Notes: generated by a model not told the origin, from the sequence alone. Numbered from the stretch's first letter, positions 30,619 through 40,966 are shown. The stretch is DNA of 64,000 nt from Acinetobacter tjernbergiae DSM 14971 = CIP 107465 (GCF_000374425.1 NZ_KB894354.1:203962-267961), one strand, 5' to 3'. Made by a program: numbers and translations.

Positions 30619-31169
30619 AAAAAAAATACCGAGAATAAAATTTTTGAATTGTCCTGAATTATCGCATATCTAAAGCCATTTGTGTACGTTAATACGATAT
30701 AAAAGTGAGAGTAAGAGTGAGAGTTGAAAGAAGAAGGCTTTTTGGGCGCATATTGGGTTTATAAGGAAATAGAGAATAATAATCAGCAGTTTATACTTTT
30801 GATGAATGCCGTAAAATAAATTTCTATTTTCGTGCAGAAATTTATTATTTCACAGGTTTTTATTTTGTATGGTTTTTAATTTGAAGTGTATAAAAATAAT
30901 ACAAATCAATAGGTTCTTATAAATTTTTAAAGCTTTAATTTTTATTAAATCTTTTTAATAACAAGTGTTTATTTTGTTTATAGCTGTAATTGCATCATGC
31001 TGTTTTATGTATTTCATAAATAAATACTGAAAATTAACCTAGAATATTGGATAAATTTGTTTGTAGGGTCTAAGCTGTGCAACATGTTGATGAAGTGCTT
31101 GAAATCTAGACTATATAAAAGCATGATTTTTAGCGATCATTTGATGCCTATCCTCAAAAGGAATATATC
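30619..31169. other. Long AT-rich region between the LysR gene and aceA
   Basis: About 550 bases without a gene. A purine-rich stretch lies at 30706-30740. The half near aceA has possible promoter parts: TTGATG near 31086 and a TATATAAA box near 31113-31120. The spacing between these is wider than ideal, so I would not call it firmly. aceA is carbon-source-regulated in related bacteria, which fits a long control region. Confidence 0.4.
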
Positions 31170-32774
31170 ATGAGTACATATCAAACAGCGATTGATGCAA
31201 TCCGCGAATTAAAAGCAAAATTTGGCGACACTTGGCGCGATATCAGCGCAGAAGATGCTGCGCGTATGCAAATGCAAAACCAATTCAAAACTGGTTTAGA
31301 CATTGCTAAATATACAGCTGCGATTATGCGTCGTGATATGGCTGCTTATGATGCTGATTCTAGCAAATACACTCAATCATTAGGTTGCTGGCACGGTTTT
31401 ATCGCGCAACAAAAAATGATCGCGAACAAAAAATACTTCGGTACTACTGAACGTCGCTATATCTACCTTTCTGGTTGGATGGTTGCTGCACTTCGTTCAG
31501 AATTTGGTCCACTTCCTGACCAATCTATGCACGAAAAAACTTCAGTACCTGCTTTGATCGAAGAAATCTACACTTTCTTACGTCAAGCTGATGCGAAAGA
31601 ACTTAACGATTTATTCCGTGCGCTTAAAAAAGCAAACGAAGCTGGTGATGCTGCTAAAGCTGCTGAAATCACTGCTCAAATCGATGGTTTCCAAACTCAC
31701 GTTGTGCCAATTATTGCGGACATCGATGCTGGTTTCGGTAACGAAGAAGCGACTTATTTACTTGCTCGTAAAATGATCGAAGCTGGTGCTTGTGCGCTTC
31801 AAATCGAAAACCAAGTATCTGATGCTAAACAATGTGGTCACCAAGCTGGTAAAGTAACTGTTCCACACGAAGACTTCATCTCTAAAATCCATGCATTACG
31901 TTATGCATTCTTAGAAATGGGTCTTGATGATGGTATCATCGTTGCTCGTACTGACTCTGAAGGTGCTGACTTAACTCAAAAAATCCCAGTGGTTAAAGAG
32001 CCAGGTGACATCGCTTCTCAATACATCAGCTACTTAGACACAACTGAAATTGACATCGCTGATGCTGAAGAAGATGAAATCTTAATCAAGCGCGGTGGTA
32101 AATTACACCGTCCTAAGCGTTTAGCTTCTGGTTTATATCAGTTCCGTGCTGACACTCAAATTGACCGTGTTGTACTTGACTGTGTATCTAGCCTTCAAAA
32201 TGGTGCGGATCTTCTTTGGATCGAAACTGCGACTCCAAACGTAGAAGAAATCGCACACATGGTTAACCGTGTTAAAGAAACGATTCCAAATGCTAAGCTT
32301 GTTTATAACAACAGCCCATCATTCAACTGGACTTTAAACTTCCGTCAACAGTCTTATGACCGTTGGGTTGCTGAAGGTAAAGACGTTTCTGCTTACGACC
32401 GTGCTAAATTAATGAGCGCTGAGTACGATGCAACTGAATTAGCTGCTGATGCTGATGCTAAGATCCGTACATTCCAAGCAGATGCTTCTCGTGAAGCGGG
32501 TGTGTTCCATCACTTGATCACACTTCCTACTTACCACACTGCTGCTCTTTCTACTCATGAGCTTGCACAAGGTTACTTCGGTTCTGAAGGTATGTTGGCT
32601 TATGTTGCTGGCGTACAACGTAAAGAAATCCGTGGTGGTATCGCTTGTGTTAAACACCAAGCAATGGCTGGTTCTGACATCGGTGATGATCACAAAGAAA
32701 TCTTCTCTGGTGACAACGCTCTTAAAGCGCACGATGATGCTAAAAACACAATGAACCAATTCTCAGCTCACTAA
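31170..32774 (+). CDS. aceA: Isocitrate lyase, long form
   Basis: Splits isocitrate into succinate and glyoxylate, the first step of the glyoxylate shunt needed for growth on acetate, fatty acids or alkanes. The active site segment with the catalytic cysteine is at about residue 222 (DAKQCGHQAGK); IADIDAGFGNEEATYLLARKM and ARTDSEGADL supply metal and substrate contacts, and the histidine/serine segment YNNSPSFNWTLNF is present. At 534 residues it belongs to the longer Pseudomonas-type enzymes. Codon use is very biased toward a few codons (GCT, GAA, CGT), as in highly expressed genes. malate synthase is not in the window. Confidence 0.96.
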   Translation: MSTYQTAIDAIRELKAKFGDTWRDISAEDAARMQMQNQFKTGLDIAKYTAAIMRRDMAAYDADSSKYTQSLGCWHGFIAQQKMIANKKYFGTTERRYIYLSGWMVAALRSEFGPLPDQSMHEKTSVPALIEEIYTFLRQADAKELNDLFRALKKANEAGDAAKAAEITAQIDGFQTHVVPIIADIDAGFGNEEATYLLARKMIEAGACALQIENQVSDAKQCGHQAGKVTVPHEDFISKIHALRYAFLEMGLDDGIIVARTDSEGADLTQKIPVVKEPGDIASQYISYLDTTEIDIADAEEDEILIKRGGKLHRPKRLASGLYQFRADTQIDRVVLDCVSSLQNGADLLWIETATPNVEEIAHMVNRVKETIPNAKLVYNNSPSFNWTLNFRQQSYDRWVAEGKDVSAYDRAKLMSAEYDATELAADADAKIRTFQADASREAGVFHHLITLPTYHTAALSTHELAQGYFGSEGMLAYVAGVQRKEIRGGIACVKHQAMAGSDIGDDHKEIFSGDNALKAHDDAKNTMNQFSAH

Positions 32775-32793
32775 GCTTTGACTTGATTCAATA

Positions 32794-32821
32794 AAGAAAC
32801 CCTGCATATGCAGGGTTTCTT
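32794..32821. terminator. Bidirectional terminator between aceA and the NlpE-like gene
   Basis: A perfect 28-base palindrome, AAGAAACCCTGCAT and its complement, between converging genes. Confidence 0.85.
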
Positions 32822-32858
32822 GCTATTGGTTTCTATAAAACCAATAAGAAGGGACTAC

Positions 32859-33344
32859 TTATTTAACTTCTTTTTTTAGTTGGTATTTATCTGCTAAAGC
32901 GCCTGTAATCTGATTGCCTTCTAAATCTAGTGCTTTTAGATGACCTTCAGCAACAAAATATTTGCGATTATCGCCAGCTTTATCTAACGCAATAATAGAT
33001 GAATTTTTACTGTCGAATTGGAAGCTACCTTTGCTTTCAAATGCTTTACCATCACTTTTACCGAGATAGGTTTCTTTTATTTCATAGGTTTTATCTAGAT
33101 TGAGTTTTAACTCGGTTTCAATCCCTTCACAATCTGCACAAGGGAGCACGCCTTTGTAAGTACCATTCCAATCTAATGAGTTTTCAGCGGTGTGTGCTGT
33201 ATCCGCTATCGCAGTCTCTGATACTGCTTCAGTTGTCGTAGTGGGTGGAGGTGTTTGCTGCTCTTCTGTTTTTTTATTTTCAGTTTTGCTACAAGCTACT
33301 AAAACAAGAGAGGCTAGCGAAAGTGCAAGAATGGATTTTTTCAT
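32859..33344 (-). CDS. NlpE-like lipoprotein
   Basis: A 161-residue lipoprotein with lipobox LVAC. A proline- and threonine-rich linker (TPPPTTTTEA) leads to a domain with the NlpE N-terminal signature: WNGTYKGVLPCADCEGIETEL, where the C-x-x-C pair is conserved. E. coli NlpE senses surface contact and copper stress and activates Cpx. Whether that holds here is open. The frame extends upstream by 17 codons, but the signal peptide starts at MKKSILAL. Confidence 0.82.
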   Translation of the reverse strand: MKKSILALSLASLVLVACSKTENKKTEEQQTPPPTTTTEAVSETAIADTAHTAENSLDWNGTYKGVLPCADCEGIETELKLNLDKTYEIKETYLGKSDGKAFESKGSFQFDSKNSSIIALDKAGDNRKYFVAEGHLKALDLEGNQITGALADKYQLKKEVK

Positions 33345-33533
33345 TTTTGATTTGACCTTTTTGAAAATATTGTCATCTAAGCTATGAAATTTCAAAGAAA
33401 AAGGGTAGTGACAGTATGTAAGAGTTATTTAACCTTTAGTAAATTGATCTATTGCTTTAATTGAGATTCTTTCCATTTACGTTGTATTAATAATCAGAAT
33501 TTTGGCATTTGATAATCATAAGTTCTTGATAAG

Positions 33534-33566
33534 AAAAAAGCACTTATCTTTCGATAAGTGCTTTTT
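33534..33566. terminator. Terminator next to tRNA-Gly
   Basis: AAAAAGCACTTATC / GATAAGTGCTTTTT stem with a TTTC loop; it lies just after the tRNA on the minus strand, where it also has a T tail. Confidence 0.85.
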
Positions 33567-33574
33567 TTTGAATC

Positions 33575-33650
33575 TGGAGCGGGAAAGGAGACTCGAACTC
33601 CCGACCCCAACCTTGGCAAGGTTATGCTCTACCAACTGAGCTATTCCCGC
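33575..33650 (-). tRNA. tRNA-Gly (anticodon GCC)
   Basis: On the minus strand the 76 bases fold as a normal tRNA: acceptor GCGGGAA paired with TTCCCGC, D-loop AGCTCAGTTGGTAGAGC, anticodon arm AACCTTGCCAAGGTT with GCC in the loop, T-arm GGGAGTTCGAGTCTCC, and an encoded 3' CCA. It is a single tRNA with its own promoter and terminator. Confidence 0.97.
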
Positions 33651-33660
33651 AATAGGACGC

Positions 33661-33688
33661 ATTATAGAGAATTTCATCAAACTGTCAA
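33661..33688 (-). promoter_or_regulatory. Consensus sigma70 promoter for tRNA-Gly
   Basis: On the minus strand TTGACA (33683-33688) and TATAAT (33661-33666) are both perfect, with a 16-base spacer; the tRNA starts 11 bases after the -10 box. Confidence 0.88.
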
Positions 33689-33712
33689 CTCTCTATCATG
33701 CTAAGTGCTCAA

Positions 33713-35146
33713 TTAATCAGCACGTCGCCAAGTGGTTCCTTGACGAGTATCCTCAAGAACAATTCCTTGAGCTAATAATGATTGGCGAATATCATCCGCT
33801 TTCGTAAAATCTTTCGCTTTCTTCGCATCGACACGTTGTTGAATAAAACTTTCAATCTCCGTATCAGACAGAGTAAGTGCTTCCTGTCCAATATCAGATT
33901 TTAAAAACTCTTCGACATCATGTTGCACCAAACCAAGAATGTTCATTAAATGACGTAGCGTTGAATAAAGAACAGTTGCTTGCTCAGCTTGTTCTTCTTT
34001 AACAGCACGATTTAATTCTTTATTCAGCTCAAATAATACTGCAATTGCTTCAGCTGTGTTGAAGTCATCACGCATTGCACTATTAAAACGTTCAACAAAA
34101 TCTTGTTCTAAGGTTTCAACTGTTTTTTGCCCATAAATTTGTTGATAGGCTTTAAAAGAATGATAGAAACGACTTAACGTTGCCTTCGCTTCTTTTAATG
34201 CGAAATCCGAAAAGTTCACTGGACTACGATAATGTGATGACACAATAAAGTAGCGAATGACTTCTGGATGGAATTTATCCATGACATCACGAATGGTAAA
34301 GAAATTGCCTAATGATTTAGACATTTTCTCACCATCAACATTGATGAAACCAACATGCATCCAATAGTTCACATATTGTTCGCCTGTAGAGGCTTCGCTT
34401 TGTGCGATTTCATTTTCATGGTGTGGGAACATGAGATCCGAACCACCACCATGAATATCGAAATGATTACCTAAGCAGCACGTCGACATTGCAGAACATT
34501 CAATATGCCAACCCGGACGACCATTCCCCCATGGTGAAGCCCATGCAGGTTCATTTTCTTTGGCATGTTTCCAAAGTACAAAGTCAAAAGGGTGCTTCTT
34601 GTCTACTTCGACATCTACACGTTCTGATGCGCCAGCTTGCATATCATCCAATTTACGACCTGATAAGCGACCATATTTATCAAATTTAGTGACTTCAAAA
34701 TACACATCGCCATTTGCAGCAGGGTAGGCAGCACCTTTATCAACCAGTGTGTTGATCATGTTTTGCATTTGATCAATATATTCAGTTGCTTTTGGTGCCT
34801 CGTCTGGTGCAGCACAGCCTAAGTTTGCTGCATCTTCATTCATTGCATCAATAAAACGCGCCGTGAGTTGTTGAATGCTTTCACCATTTTCATTGGCACG
34901 CGCAATGATTTTGTCATCAATATCGGTAATGTTGCGGATATAGCGAACTTTCCAGCCTTGGCTACGTAGGAAGCGGATGATGTAGTCAAATGCAACCATA
35001 ACTCGAGCGTGTCCAATATGACAGTAATCGTAAACGGTCATACCACAGACATAGATATCGATTTGACCTTCTTGGCGTGGGACAAATTCAACTTTTTTAC
35101 GTTGCTCAGAATTATATAGAACAAAAGGTTGCATAAGGGTTTTCAA
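33713..35146 (-). CDS. cysS: Cysteinyl-tRNA synthetase
   Basis: Charges tRNA-Cys. The class I signatures are present: the HIGH form CHIGHARV near residue 40 and KMSKS in [12 protein letters not shown]. The zinc site is visible with [19 protein letters not shown] and [18 protein letters not shown]. Length is 477 residues, normal for the enzyme. It is transcribed on the minus strand toward the tRNA-Gly promoter. No partner gene is linked. About 410 bases of AT-rich DNA lie upstream. Confidence 0.96.
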   Translation of the reverse strand: MKTLMQPFVLYNSEQRKKVEFVPRQEGQIDIYVCGMTVYDYCHIGHARVMVAFDYIIRFLRSQGWKVRYIRNITDIDDKIIARANENGESIQQLTARFIDAMNEDAANLGCAAPDEAPKATEYIDQMQNMINTLVDKGAAYPAANGDVYFEVTKFDKYGRLSGRKLDDMQAGASERVDVEVDKKHPFDFVLWKHAKENEPAWASPWGNGRPGWHIECSAMSTCCLGNHFDIHGGGSDLMFPHHENEIAQSEASTGEQYVNYWMHVGFINVDGEKMSKSLGNFFTIRDVMDKFHPEVIRYFIVSSHYRSPVNFSDFALKEAKATLSRFYHSFKAYQQIYGQKTVETLEQDFVERFNSAMRDDFNTAEAIAVLFELNKELNRAVKEEQAEQATVLYSTLRHLMNILGLVQHDVEEFLKSDIGQEALTLSDTEIESFIQQRVDAKKAKDFTKADDIRQSLLAQGIVLEDTRQGTTWRRAD

Positions 35147-35558
35147 ACACTCTACAAAAATCGTGATTCATCATAACGTATGCATTGTATTTCATAAAGT
35201 TATCAGTAGAAAAAATATGATGCGTAAATGTATTTTTCTAGCGTAGGGAAAATTTAATTTGGGGTGGGATTCGATTGTATCTCAATCAAATGAGACATGT
35301 GATTGGAAAGAACACAGTTAATTATGTACTATCGAATATAAAGGCTAGAGCTGTGAGCTTGGTGTGGTGATTCAACTTATGGTTCTCGTCCTTTTCTTTT
35401 TCAAGTTAATTTCTTCTCTATGATTTAGATTAAAATAAGTTTTTAAATTATTTATTTGTAATGAAAATAATGGAATTTAGCCTAAACATAAAGTAAATGT
35501 GATTAGAATGAGAGATTTAATTTTCTACTAGTTTAGCTATAAAATAGGGGAGTGTGCT
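35147..35558. other. AT-rich divergent intergenic region, cysS / acquired pair
   Basis: About 410 bases between divergent starts. Composition drops sharply toward the methyltransferase gene. I see no gene, no strong hairpin and no direct repeat that would mark an insertion edge. The GTG start at 35559 has AGGGGAG about 8 bases upstream. Confidence 0.4.
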
Positions 35559-36314
35559 GTGGCACTCATAGATGAAGAGCAATTTAAAAAAGAAATCATT
35601 ACAGATCCATTTTTTGGAGATGCTGTAAGATTTATTTTGAGTAAATTGGGAGATATGCGCGGTAAAGTAATCTTTGATAGTGGATGTGGTGCAGGAGTGA
35701 TGAGTGTCTTTTTTGCACTACAAGGTGCTACTGTTATTGGAATAGACAGAGACTCTAGGCAGTTAGCGAAAGCTGTAGACTTGGCAACCTCATTCGGTGT
35801 CAATAATAATTGTTTTTTTCTGATGGCAAATTCTGAAGAATGCCCAATTGATTCAGATTCGATTGATATTGTATTTTCTAGAAGTGCGCTTCAATATATG
35901 GAGCGAGATAAAGTATTTGAAGAATATTTCAGAATTTTAAAACCTGATGGTGGCTTGGCATTAATAGAAAATCTTCCATATAGCCCATTAATTAATATTT
36001 ATAGGTTTTTTCGGTATTTGACTGCTAGAACAAAAGATCAAAAAGAATATGTTAAATCTATTAAGGGGTACATTGACTTTAATGATATTAATCGTTTAGG
36101 TGATAGATTTGATTATAAAGATCAAAAATTTTTTCATCTTTTTCGTATTATTTCTATTTATCTTACTTTGTTTGTTAAGAATCCCTCTTCTAGCAAAGTT
36201 GTGAGAATATTAGACAAATTACTTTCGAGTCTTGATAATTTTTTACTACTTTTAATTCCTGTTTTAAATAAAACTGCTTGGTTTGCAGCCATTTACTATA
36301 AAAAATTAAGATAA
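35559..36314 (+). CDS. Class I SAM-dependent methyltransferase
   Basis: A 251-residue methyltransferase. The SAM-binding motif I is VIFDSGCGAGVMSVFF, followed by the acidic end of strand 2 (VIGIDRDSRQL), motif post-II (NSEECPIDSDSIDIVFSRSALQYM) and the family's ILKPDGGLALIE. The last 100 residues are basic and aromatic with two hydrophobic stretches, suggesting membrane contact; similar methyltransferases act on lipid-linked sugars or quinones, but the substrate is unknown. The start is a GTG. AT content is far above that of neighbours, and the next gene, 9 bases on, has the same bias. Confidence 0.78.
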   Translation: MALIDEEQFKKEIITDPFFGDAVRFILSKLGDMRGKVIFDSGCGAGVMSVFFALQGATVIGIDRDSRQLAKAVDLATSFGVNNNCFFLMANSEECPIDSDSIDIVFSRSALQYMERDKVFEEYFRILKPDGGLALIENLPYSPLINIYRFFRYLTARTKDQKEYVKSIKGYIDFNDINRLGDRFDYKDQKFFHLFRIISIYLTLFVKNPSSSKVVRILDKLLSSLDNFLLLLIPVLNKTAWFAAIYYKKLR

Positions 36315-36323
36315 TTTATCTAT

Positions 36324-37262
36324 ATGAAAAAAATACTCACTATATCTGAATATATTGCCCTATTTAAAAAGACTTGGAATCCGTGGAATTTGATTAAAGC
36401 ATTCTATTTGATAGTTTCCCAAAGAAGACTATTTGAAGCAGCTTATGGAGTATATTGTCATATTCGTATTCCTCCATCTGATATTAATCATAAAATAGAT
36501 TTAAAATCATTTTTTTATTTGAATGATAATTTGAAAGATAAAATTTTTTGTATTAAAGCTAATCTGTCACGAGAAGAACTAATTTGTTTATTTGGTGCTG
36601 ATTATGCAGTGGACGATCTTCCATGTGATTTTTATAGAGCAAGAATAGAGAGTATAGTACTTTATGAAGATTTTTTGATTATTGGTGAATATGGGAATCC
36701 AGGAAAAAGAATAGCCATAGTGTCTAAAACATCATGTTTGATTAATAAATATTATGATGCCGATGATTCTGTAAAGCATATTCATGTAATATGCAGTGCA
36801 ACAGAGGAAGGTTTAATATTAGTTTCAACAGGTGATACTGCAAAATATCTTGATTTATGGGATTTGGATTTTTGTAATCTTAAGTTTGTTAAAAGAATTA
36901 AGAATTTATTAGCAGGATATACTGCAATCATCAAAATAGATCAGCACTATTTTTTTGGAACTGATTTTTCATCGCGGCCTAATTACTTGGCTGTATTCTG
37001 TGGTAAAAGCATAAAGAAGTATGCTTTCCCATCTAAATCATATAAGATGTATGTTGTTCGATTTCTAAATTATAATAACCATTATATCTTGTGCTTGAAT
37101 AAAGAAATGCAGTGCTTTGGTGGACGATATGCATTATCTATTTTCGATGTTATAGATAACGAGTTTATATTTTGCGACTATGTTGAATATGATGAGCCTA
37201 AGATTATTGATGAGGTATTGCATAGAACGATAATTGAGCAACGTTCTCGTTTTATTTTTTAA
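36324..37262 (+). CDS. Hypothetical protein, partner of the AT-rich methyltransferase
   Basis: A 312-residue protein that I do not recognise. The start is basic and helical (YIALFKKTWNPWNLIKAFYLIV). From about residue 90 the pattern becomes repeated short strands with aromatic turns (IVLYEDFLIIGEYGNPGKRIAIVSK, LILVSTGDTAKYLDLWDLDF, IIKIDQHYFFGTDFSSRPNYLAVF), much like a small beta-propeller. There is no signal peptide. It starts 9 bases after the methyltransferase, so they form an operon. Base composition is much more AT-rich than in cysS or kdsD on each side, a sign of transfer. Confidence 0.7.
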   Translation: MKKILTISEYIALFKKTWNPWNLIKAFYLIVSQRRLFEAAYGVYCHIRIPPSDINHKIDLKSFFYLNDNLKDKIFCIKANLSREELICLFGADYAVDDLPCDFYRARIESIVLYEDFLIIGEYGNPGKRIAIVSKTSCLINKYYDADDSVKHIHVICSATEEGLILVSTGDTAKYLDLWDLDFCNLKFVKRIKNLLAGYTAIIKIDQHYFFGTDFSSRPNYLAVFCGKSIKKYAFPSKSYKMYVVRFLNYNNHYILCLNKEMQCFGGRYALSIFDVIDNEFIFCDYVEYDEPKIIDEVLHRTIIEQRSRFIF

Positions 37263-37558
37263 TATGTTTAATCTTATGTATTTTCTATTTAATTATTAAA
37301 AGTGTTTGAGAGTTTTTAATATTTTTGCTAAATATTTGTTTATAAATGTTTTAATTTGCTTGTGTCATAGTATGTTCTCAAAATCTGTGTACGTCTTAGC
37401 GTTGGATGAGATAACAAGCTCAATTTTTCTCCATTTTAATAAAAACTACTACATTTAGAAACGTGCATATTTTTCAATTATGCTAGAATCAGCCTCATTC
37501 TTTTGATTAAAATCATCTACCTTCAGGTGGATAGCGTATTATTTTGGGTCAAACTCAT

Positions 37559-38536
37559 ATGTCACAAGCCATAAATTTTCAAAGAAGCGCATTAGAGACT
37601 CTACGAATCGAGCAACAAGCCCTAGAGGTTCTTGCGACACAAATTAATGAAAGTTTTGATTGTGCCTGTGAAATCCTTTTGCAGTGTAAAGGGCGAGTTG
37701 TTGTGACGGGTATGGGCAAATCTGGTCATATCGGTCGGAAGATGGCAGCGACCTTTGCATCGACTGGGACACCATCATTTTTTATGCACCCAGGTGAAGC
37801 GGGGCATGGTGATTTGGGTATGTTGGTGCGTGGTGATGTTCTGATTGCCATTTCAAACTCTGGCAAGAGTGATGAAATCATGATGCTTATGCCGTTAATC
37901 AAGCATTTAGGTGTGCCATTAATTACCATCAGTCGTGATGATAAAGGACCAATGCCACAGAATGCAGATGTTGCACTGACATTAGGTGAAGCGGATGAGG
38001 CTTGTCCTCTCGGTTTAGCACCAACCTCTAGTACGACTGCAACACTTGTTTTAGGTGATGCATTAGCCGTTGCATTGTTGGAAGCACGTGGTTTTACCGC
38101 GGATGATTTTGCTCGTTCGCATCCAGCAGGGGCGTTAGGTAAACGTTTACTTTTGCATGTAAAACATTTGATGCATACAGGGACTGAATTACCTAAAGTT
38201 AAACCCAATACACCGATGAATAAGGTGTTATATGAAATCTCGGATAAACGTTTGGGTCTTACCACGGTTGTTGATGAGAACGATATCTTACTAGGTATTT
38301 TTACCGATGGTGATTTGCGTCGAATGATTGATCAGCAACAAGGTTTTGATGTAAATCTACCCGTTGCTGAAGTCATGACCAAAAACCCACTTACTATTTC
38401 TCAAGAAGCCCGTGCGGTGGAGGCATTGGAAAAAATGCATGAGAGAAAAATTAATCAATTTGTAGTTGTTGATCGCACCAATAAAGTGATTGGTGTGATT
38501 AGTATGCATGACCTTATTCAGGCAGGAGTAAATTAA
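37559..38536 (+). CDS. kdsD: Arabinose 5-phosphate isomerase
   Basis: Makes arabinose 5-phosphate from ribulose 5-phosphate, the first step to the LPS sugar Kdo. The N-terminal SIS domain has VVTGMGKSGHIGRKMAATFASTG and SNSGKSDEI; two CBS domains form the C-terminal half (VMTKNPLTISQEARA, VIGVISMHDLIQAG). Starting at ATG 37559 gives 325 residues, typical; a TTG five codons upstream is an unlikely start. It heads kdsD-kdsC-lptC-lptA-lptB, the same order as in E. coli. Confidence 0.95.
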   Translation: MSQAINFQRSALETLRIEQQALEVLATQINESFDCACEILLQCKGRVVVTGMGKSGHIGRKMAATFASTGTPSFFMHPGEAGHGDLGMLVRGDVLIAISNSGKSDEIMMLMPLIKHLGVPLITISRDDKGPMPQNADVALTLGEADEACPLGLAPTSSTTATLVLGDALAVALLEARGFTADDFARSHPAGALGKRLLLHVKHLMHTGTELPKVKPNTPMNKVLYEISDKRLGLTTVVDENDILLGIFTDGDLRRMIDQQQGFDVNLPVAEVMTKNPLTISQEARAVEALEKMHERKINQFVVVDRTNKVIGVISMHDLIQAGVN

Positions 38537-38539
38537 GCC

Positions 38540-39079
38540 ATGGCATCTTATGCTTTACAAGAACAAGCACGTCATTTACAAGCATTAGTGCTTGATGTGG
38601 ATGGAATCTTAAGCGATGGCTTTGTAACTTTAACCAATTCAGGCGATGAGCTTAAATCATTTGATATTCGTGATGGTTTAGGTATGAAATTGGTTCAAAA
38701 AGCAGGAATGAAAGTGATTATTATCACTGGACGCAAGAGTAATATTGTTGAAAAAAGAATGGCAGATTTAGGTGTTGATCTTATTTTTCAAGGACGAGAA
38801 GATAAAGGTGTAGCACTACGTGAAGCATGTGCTCAGTTGAATATTCTACCTGAAGACTGTTTGTATATGGGTGATGACTGGCCTGATTTATCTGCATTTG
38901 CGATTGCAGGAATGAGTATTACTGTTCCAAATGGGCATGAAGAAGTTCGTCGTCGTGCAAATTTAGTCACACAAGCGATGGGTGGACGTGGCGCAGTTCG
39001 AGAAGTATGCGATATGCTACTATTTTCAAAAGGCATTTACCAAGAGCTACTTGCAAAATATCTAGCTGTACCACATTAA
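38540..39079 (+). CDS. kdsC: 3-deoxy-D-manno-octulosonate 8-phosphate phosphatase
   Basis: Removes phosphate from Kdo 8-phosphate. It is a capless C0-type HAD enzyme of 179 residues with nucleophile motif LDVDGILSDG, ITGRKSNIVEKR and the C-terminal MGDDWPDL. It begins 3 bases after kdsD. The conserved C-terminal tail that folds over the active site of the neighbour subunit is of normal length. Confidence 0.95.
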   Translation: MASYALQEQARHLQALVLDVDGILSDGFVTLTNSGDELKSFDIRDGLGMKLVQKAGMKVIIITGRKSNIVEKRMADLGVDLIFQGREDKGVALREACAQLNILPEDCLYMGDDWPDLSAFAIAGMSITVPNGHEEVRRRANLVTQAMGGRGAVREVCDMLLFSKGIYQELLAKYLAVPH

Positions 39080-39118
39080 TAGTAGCGTGAATTACCTAAA
39101 GGTCAGGTAACCCTGTTT

Positions 39119-39667
39119 ATGGATACCAAAGTTTTATATGTTGTTGCTGTTTTGATTGCCGCTTTAAGCGGTGGGTACTATTATTACAGTGGCAAAGCAA
39201 AAAAGTTGGATGTTGATTCTGTGAAGAATATGACTTATTCAGCACAGGGTGTTCATTTAACACAAACTGATGAGCAAGGTAATTTGTATATTCGGGCTGA
39301 AGTGAAACAGTTACAGCAAAATATGCAACAAAAAACCTCCCAGCTTGATCAATTAAATGCTGTGATGTACAAGCAGGGGAAACCCGATGCAACTTTTTAT
39401 GCAAAACAAGCAAATGCGTATAATGACAATAGTAAAGTTATACTCTCTGGTGATGTGGTTGCTACAACTTTATCCGATCAAGGTAAAATGGAATTTCATA
39501 CGGATGAGCTTATAGGGTATCCAAAAACAAGAGAGCTAGAAACGCAACATTCGGTGATTGTTCAATCGCAAAATGCTGAATTTGTGAGCCAAGGTCTCAA
39601 AGCAAATTTGAATAATGGTCAATATGAGTTCTATAAAATTCGAGGAAAGTATGCACCAAGCTCTTAA
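39119..39667 (+). CDS. lptC: LPS export protein LptC
   Basis: A bitopic inner-membrane protein of 182 residues that receives LPS from LptBFG and hands it to LptA. One N-terminal membrane segment (VLYVVAVLIAALSGGYYYY) leads to a periplasmic beta-jellyroll (KNMTYSAQGVHLTQTDEQG, AKQANAYNDNSKVILSGDVV, TDELIGYPKTREL). The sequence is poorly conserved between genera, so position in the operon is important evidence. Its end overlaps the start of lptA. Confidence 0.9.
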   Translation: MDTKVLYVVAVLIAALSGGYYYYSGKAKKLDVDSVKNMTYSAQGVHLTQTDEQGNLYIRAEVKQLQQNMQQKTSQLDQLNAVMYKQGKPDATFYAKQANAYNDNSKVILSGDVVATTLSDQGKMEFHTDELIGYPKTRELETQHSVIVQSQNAEFVSQGLKANLNNGQYEFYKIRGKYAPSS

Positions 39668-40199
39668 TTCTAAATCTCGTTTCACTTTCCTAAAACAAGC
39701 CACCTGTATTGCTGCTGTTGCTTTATCTTCTGTTTCCAGTTTTGCTTTACCATCAGACCGTAATCAACAGCTCTCTTTGGTTGCTGACCGTGCGACATAT
39801 AATGATAAAACAGGTATGACAACTTACACCGGTAATGTTGTGATCGAGCAAGGTACAATGAAGCTACAAGCCGATTCAATTATTGCGACATTAAACACTA
39901 AAAAAGAAATACAAACCATTACTGCCAAAGGGCAATTAGCTAAGTTCCAACAACAAATAGATGCCAATAAAGGCTTGGCACGAGGTGAGGCTCAGACAAT
40001 TGTTTATAATGCAGAAACAGGTATTTTGACATTGACTGGTAAAGCATATCTTTACCAAGGCGGTTCTAGTATTCGTGGTAATAGTCTGAAATATAGTATG
40101 AATAAGGGTGATGTTGAAGCTCAAGGTTCTTCATCAAATCGAGTTCAAATTATTATTCCACCATCAAGCTCAAAAAGTTTTCCAGGGGCACGTGATTAA
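39651..40199 (+). CDS. lptA: LPS transport periplasmic protein LptA
   Basis: A periplasmic bridge protein with a signal peptide (SSVSSFA-LP) and the OstA-type jellyroll. Clear family segments are [29 protein letters not shown] (broken here as [11 protein letters not shown] / [14 protein letters not shown]) and [21 protein letters not shown] chose the ATG at 39651 because CGAGGAAAGT precedes it and the signal peptide fits; it lies inside the lptC end. The stop overlaps the lptB start (TAATG). 182 residues, normal for the family. Confidence 0.93.
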   Translation: MHQALNSKSRFTFLKQATCIAAVALSSVSSFALPSDRNQQLSLVADRATYNDKTGMTTYTGNVVIEQGTMKLQADSIIATLNTKKEIQTITAKGQLAKFQQQIDANKGLARGEAQTIVYNAETGILTLTGKAYLYQGGSSIRGNSLKYSMNKGDVEAQGSSSNRVQIIIPPSSSKSFPGARD

Positions 40200-40945
40200 T
40201 GGAACAGTCAGAGCAACAGCCGCAAATCTTATGCATTAAACAGTTAGCTAAAAATTATAGTAAACGTTGGGTAGTTAAAGATGTTTCTTTTACTATGCAA
40301 AGTGGACAAATTGTGGGTTTGCTTGGGCCAAATGGTGCTGGTAAAACGACAAGTTTCTATATGGTTGTTGGGCTAGTTCGTATGGATAAAGGTGAAATTC
40401 ACTTAGATAATTTAGACTTGTCTGATCTTGCTATGCATGAACGTGCTCGTAAAGGCATTGGTTATTTACCACAAGAAGCCTCGATTTTTAGAAAACTAAC
40501 AATTGCTGAAAATATTATGGCAATTTTGGAAACGCGTAAAGATCTGAATAAGCAACAACGCCAACAGCGACTTAATGAATTACTCAATGATTTCAAAATT
40601 AATCATATTAAAGATTCATTGGGGATGAGTGTTTCTGGTGGTGAACGTCGCCGTGCAGAAATCGCAAGAGCTTTAGCTGCTGATCCGAAATTTATGTTAT
40701 TAGATGAACCATTTGCAGGTGTGGATCCAATTTCTGTGGGTGATATTAAAGATATTATTCAAACGTTAAAGAGTCGAGGAATTGGTGTTTTAATCACTGA
40801 CCATAATGTTCGAGAAACCTTGGCCATTTGTGAAAAAGCTTATATTGTCAGTGAAGGTTCTGTGATTGCAGAAGGAACTCCGCAAGAAATTTTAGATAAT
40901 GAGCAAGTGCGTAAAGTCTATCTAGGTGATGATTTTGTGGTTTAA
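40199..40945 (+). CDS. lptB: LPS export ABC transporter ATP-binding protein LptB
   Basis: The cytosolic ATPase that powers LPS extraction by LptFG. Walker A is [11 protein letters not shown], the Q-loop is [11 protein letters not shown], the signature is [16 protein letters not shown], and Walker B is [13 protein letters not shown], with H-loop ITDHN. The length of 248 residues is normal. It is the last gene of the kds-lpt operon; a terminator follows and rpoN, its neighbour in E. coli, is absent. Confidence 0.97.
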   Translation: MEQSEQQPQILCIKQLAKNYSKRWVVKDVSFTMQSGQIVGLLGPNGAGKTTSFYMVVGLVRMDKGEIHLDNLDLSDLAMHERARKGIGYLPQEASIFRKLTIAENIMAILETRKDLNKQQRQQRLNELLNDFKINHIKDSLGMSVSGGERRRAEIARALAADPKFMLLDEPFAGVDPISVGDIKDIIQTLKSRGIGVLITDHNVRETLAICEKAYIVSEGSVIAEGTPQEILDNEQVRKVYLGDDFVV

Positions 40946-40966
40946 AACTTGATCAATCGTTTGTGG

